Below are positions 63,109 to 64,000 of a stretch of DNA of 64,000 bases, piece by piece. Origin of the DNA: Bufo bufo (Eukaryota > Chordata > Amphibia > Anura > Bufonidae); contig NC_053395.1 in the NCBI RefSeq assembly GCF_905171765.1, positions 184,592,156 through 184,656,155 of the forward strand, read 5' to 3'. A program made the position numbers and the translations under genes. The notes below the pieces were generated by a model. The model worked only from the letters and a program-made list of their open reading frames with translations. It was not told the origin of the DNA and searched no databases. Positions within the stretch are counted from its first letter, which is position 1. The number at the start of each line of letters is the position of its first letter.

Positions 63109-63540
63109 GTATTGTCCTTACTTGACATTTTCATGTTATACTTGAGTGTAATTTCAGCTAGTATAAAACTTGCCATTCTTTATAGGAATAATTGGTCACA
63201 TATTGGTTGGGTTTGATATTTTCATTTGGGTGATAAAATACATCCTTTACTATGGATTTTGTAGCCTTTGAGTAGTGTACATGGTTCTCCACTCAAGTAT
63301 GGCAGAAGGATGTAATCAGATTTAACTAGAACAATGGCTTTACTGATCACATGCGAGGCACATAATGGTCACAAAAACCCTTCTTTGAGAGCACAGGTTG
63401 GGAAATACCTAAGCTCAAGGATGTGGGGGCTAGCAAGTGCAGGTGAGCTGCTTCTCTCTGCTGTGGATGTTACTGCTGCTTTGACTGTTTCTCTCCACTT
63501 GCCTGCAATCTACCACACAAGTTTGTCTGGCTTTCTCATT

Positions 63541-63910
63541 AGGCCTCATGCACACGACCGTTGTGTGCATCCGCGGCCGTTGTTCTGTTTTCCGTTTTTT
63601 TTTTGCGGACCCATTGACTTTCAATAGGTCCGTGGAAAAATCTGAAAATGCACCGTTTTGCAGCCGCATCCGTGATCCGTGTTTCCTGTCCGTCAAAAAA
63701 ATAGGACAGGTCCTATTTTTTTGACGGACAGGAAACACGGATCACGGATGCGGCTGCAAAACGGTGCATTTTCAGATTTTTCCACGGACCCATTGAAAGT
63801 CAATGGGTCCGCAAAAAAAAACAACGGTTCACGGACCCATTCAAGTCAATGGGTCAGTGAAAAAACACGGATGCACACAAGATTGGCATCCGCGGTCCGT
63901 GGCCGTAGGC
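63541..63910. repeat. GCCTCATGCACACGACC MITE with giant palindrome
   Basis: AGGCCTCATGCACACGACCG starts the element. 63596-63821 is a nearly perfect palindrome: arms of about 112 bp (GCGGACCCATTGACTTTCAA ... AATAGGAC) around a 2-base loop at 63708-63709. The right end near 63910 is overlapped by the next MITE. Confidence 0.8.
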
Positions 63911-64000
63911 TCTTTTCACACAGACGGATCCGCAGATCCGTCTGCATAAAAGCTTTTTCAGAGCTGAGTTTTCACTTCGTGAAAACTCAGATCCGACACC
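63911..64000. repeat. MITE, left part (cut by window edge)
   Basis: CTCTTTTCACACAGACGGAT, then GATCCGTCTGCATAAAAGC and a GAGTTTTCACTTCGTGAAAA hairpin; continues outside the window. Similar in style to 1-382. Confidence 0.55.

Noticed and set aside
62347..62480. CRISPR-like array of regular repeats
   Set aside because: 31-bp units are directly contiguous without spacers and lie in a eukaryotic intron; a simple minisatellite.

Overview
The window looks like a piece of an amphibian, most probably frog, nuclear genome. This is inferred from a spliced vertebrate ciliary gene with large introns, and from an intron fill of Tx1-type L1 and CR1/L2-type LINEs, a chromodomain Ty3/Gypsy element, many Tc1/mariner copies, hAT and TTAA-flanked palindromic MITEs and tRNA-derived SINEs. 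No bacterial or organellar features were seen. I could not run any search, so family names rest on motifs, termini and target-site duplications read by eye.

One host gene runs left to right through the whole window: the 5' end of an axonemal outer-arm dynein heavy chain of the DNAH9/DNAH11/DNAH17 group. I placed 13 coding exons (2942-2973, 3163-3415, 5615-5758, 9285-9463, 10968-11157, 12462-12561, 17852-18063, 19713-19946, 26629-26796, about 27497-27622, 51768-51905, 54480-54604, 62916-about 63108). Their phases chain without conflict into about 698 codons of the N-terminal tail; the motor domain lies beyond the right edge. Every junction is GT-AG except the acceptor of exon 10, where no AG exists, and a short-consensus donor at exon 13.

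The introns are almost entirely mobile DNA. 1-2630 and 3661-10960: MITEs, large palindromes and a hAT-like element in its own 8-bp duplication. 12562-17800: an old Tx1-L1 fossil, an intact DD35E Tc1-like transposon (12752-14293), a hAT MITE, and a DD34E mariner with one nonsense codon inside another MITE. 18250-26550: TTAA and hAT MITEs, hairpin elements with 13-15 bp duplications, an L1 RT fragment and two degraded mariners. 27623-51767 (24 kb intron 10): a four-layer nest in which a Tc1/mariner (29816-46652) holds a Tx1-L1 LINE (29961-45195), which holds a CR1/L2-type LINE (about 30206-38765), which holds a Ty3/Gypsy chromovirus (31977-37502) with nearly identical LTRs. A DD37E Tc1-like element with one nonsense codon follows (49554-51116). 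51970-62900: more hAT and TTAA elements, one with a roughly 1 kb minisatellite and inverted tRNA-like modules, and a 44-bp tandem array whose last unit is the splice acceptor of exon 13. The right edge is another palindromic MITE.

How the parts work together: the dynein exons form one transcript for a cilium or sperm flagellum motor. The transposons are passengers, but three touch its expression signals: a palindrome about 300 bp upstream of the start codon, a MITE end next to the AG-less exon 10, and the satellite at exon 13.
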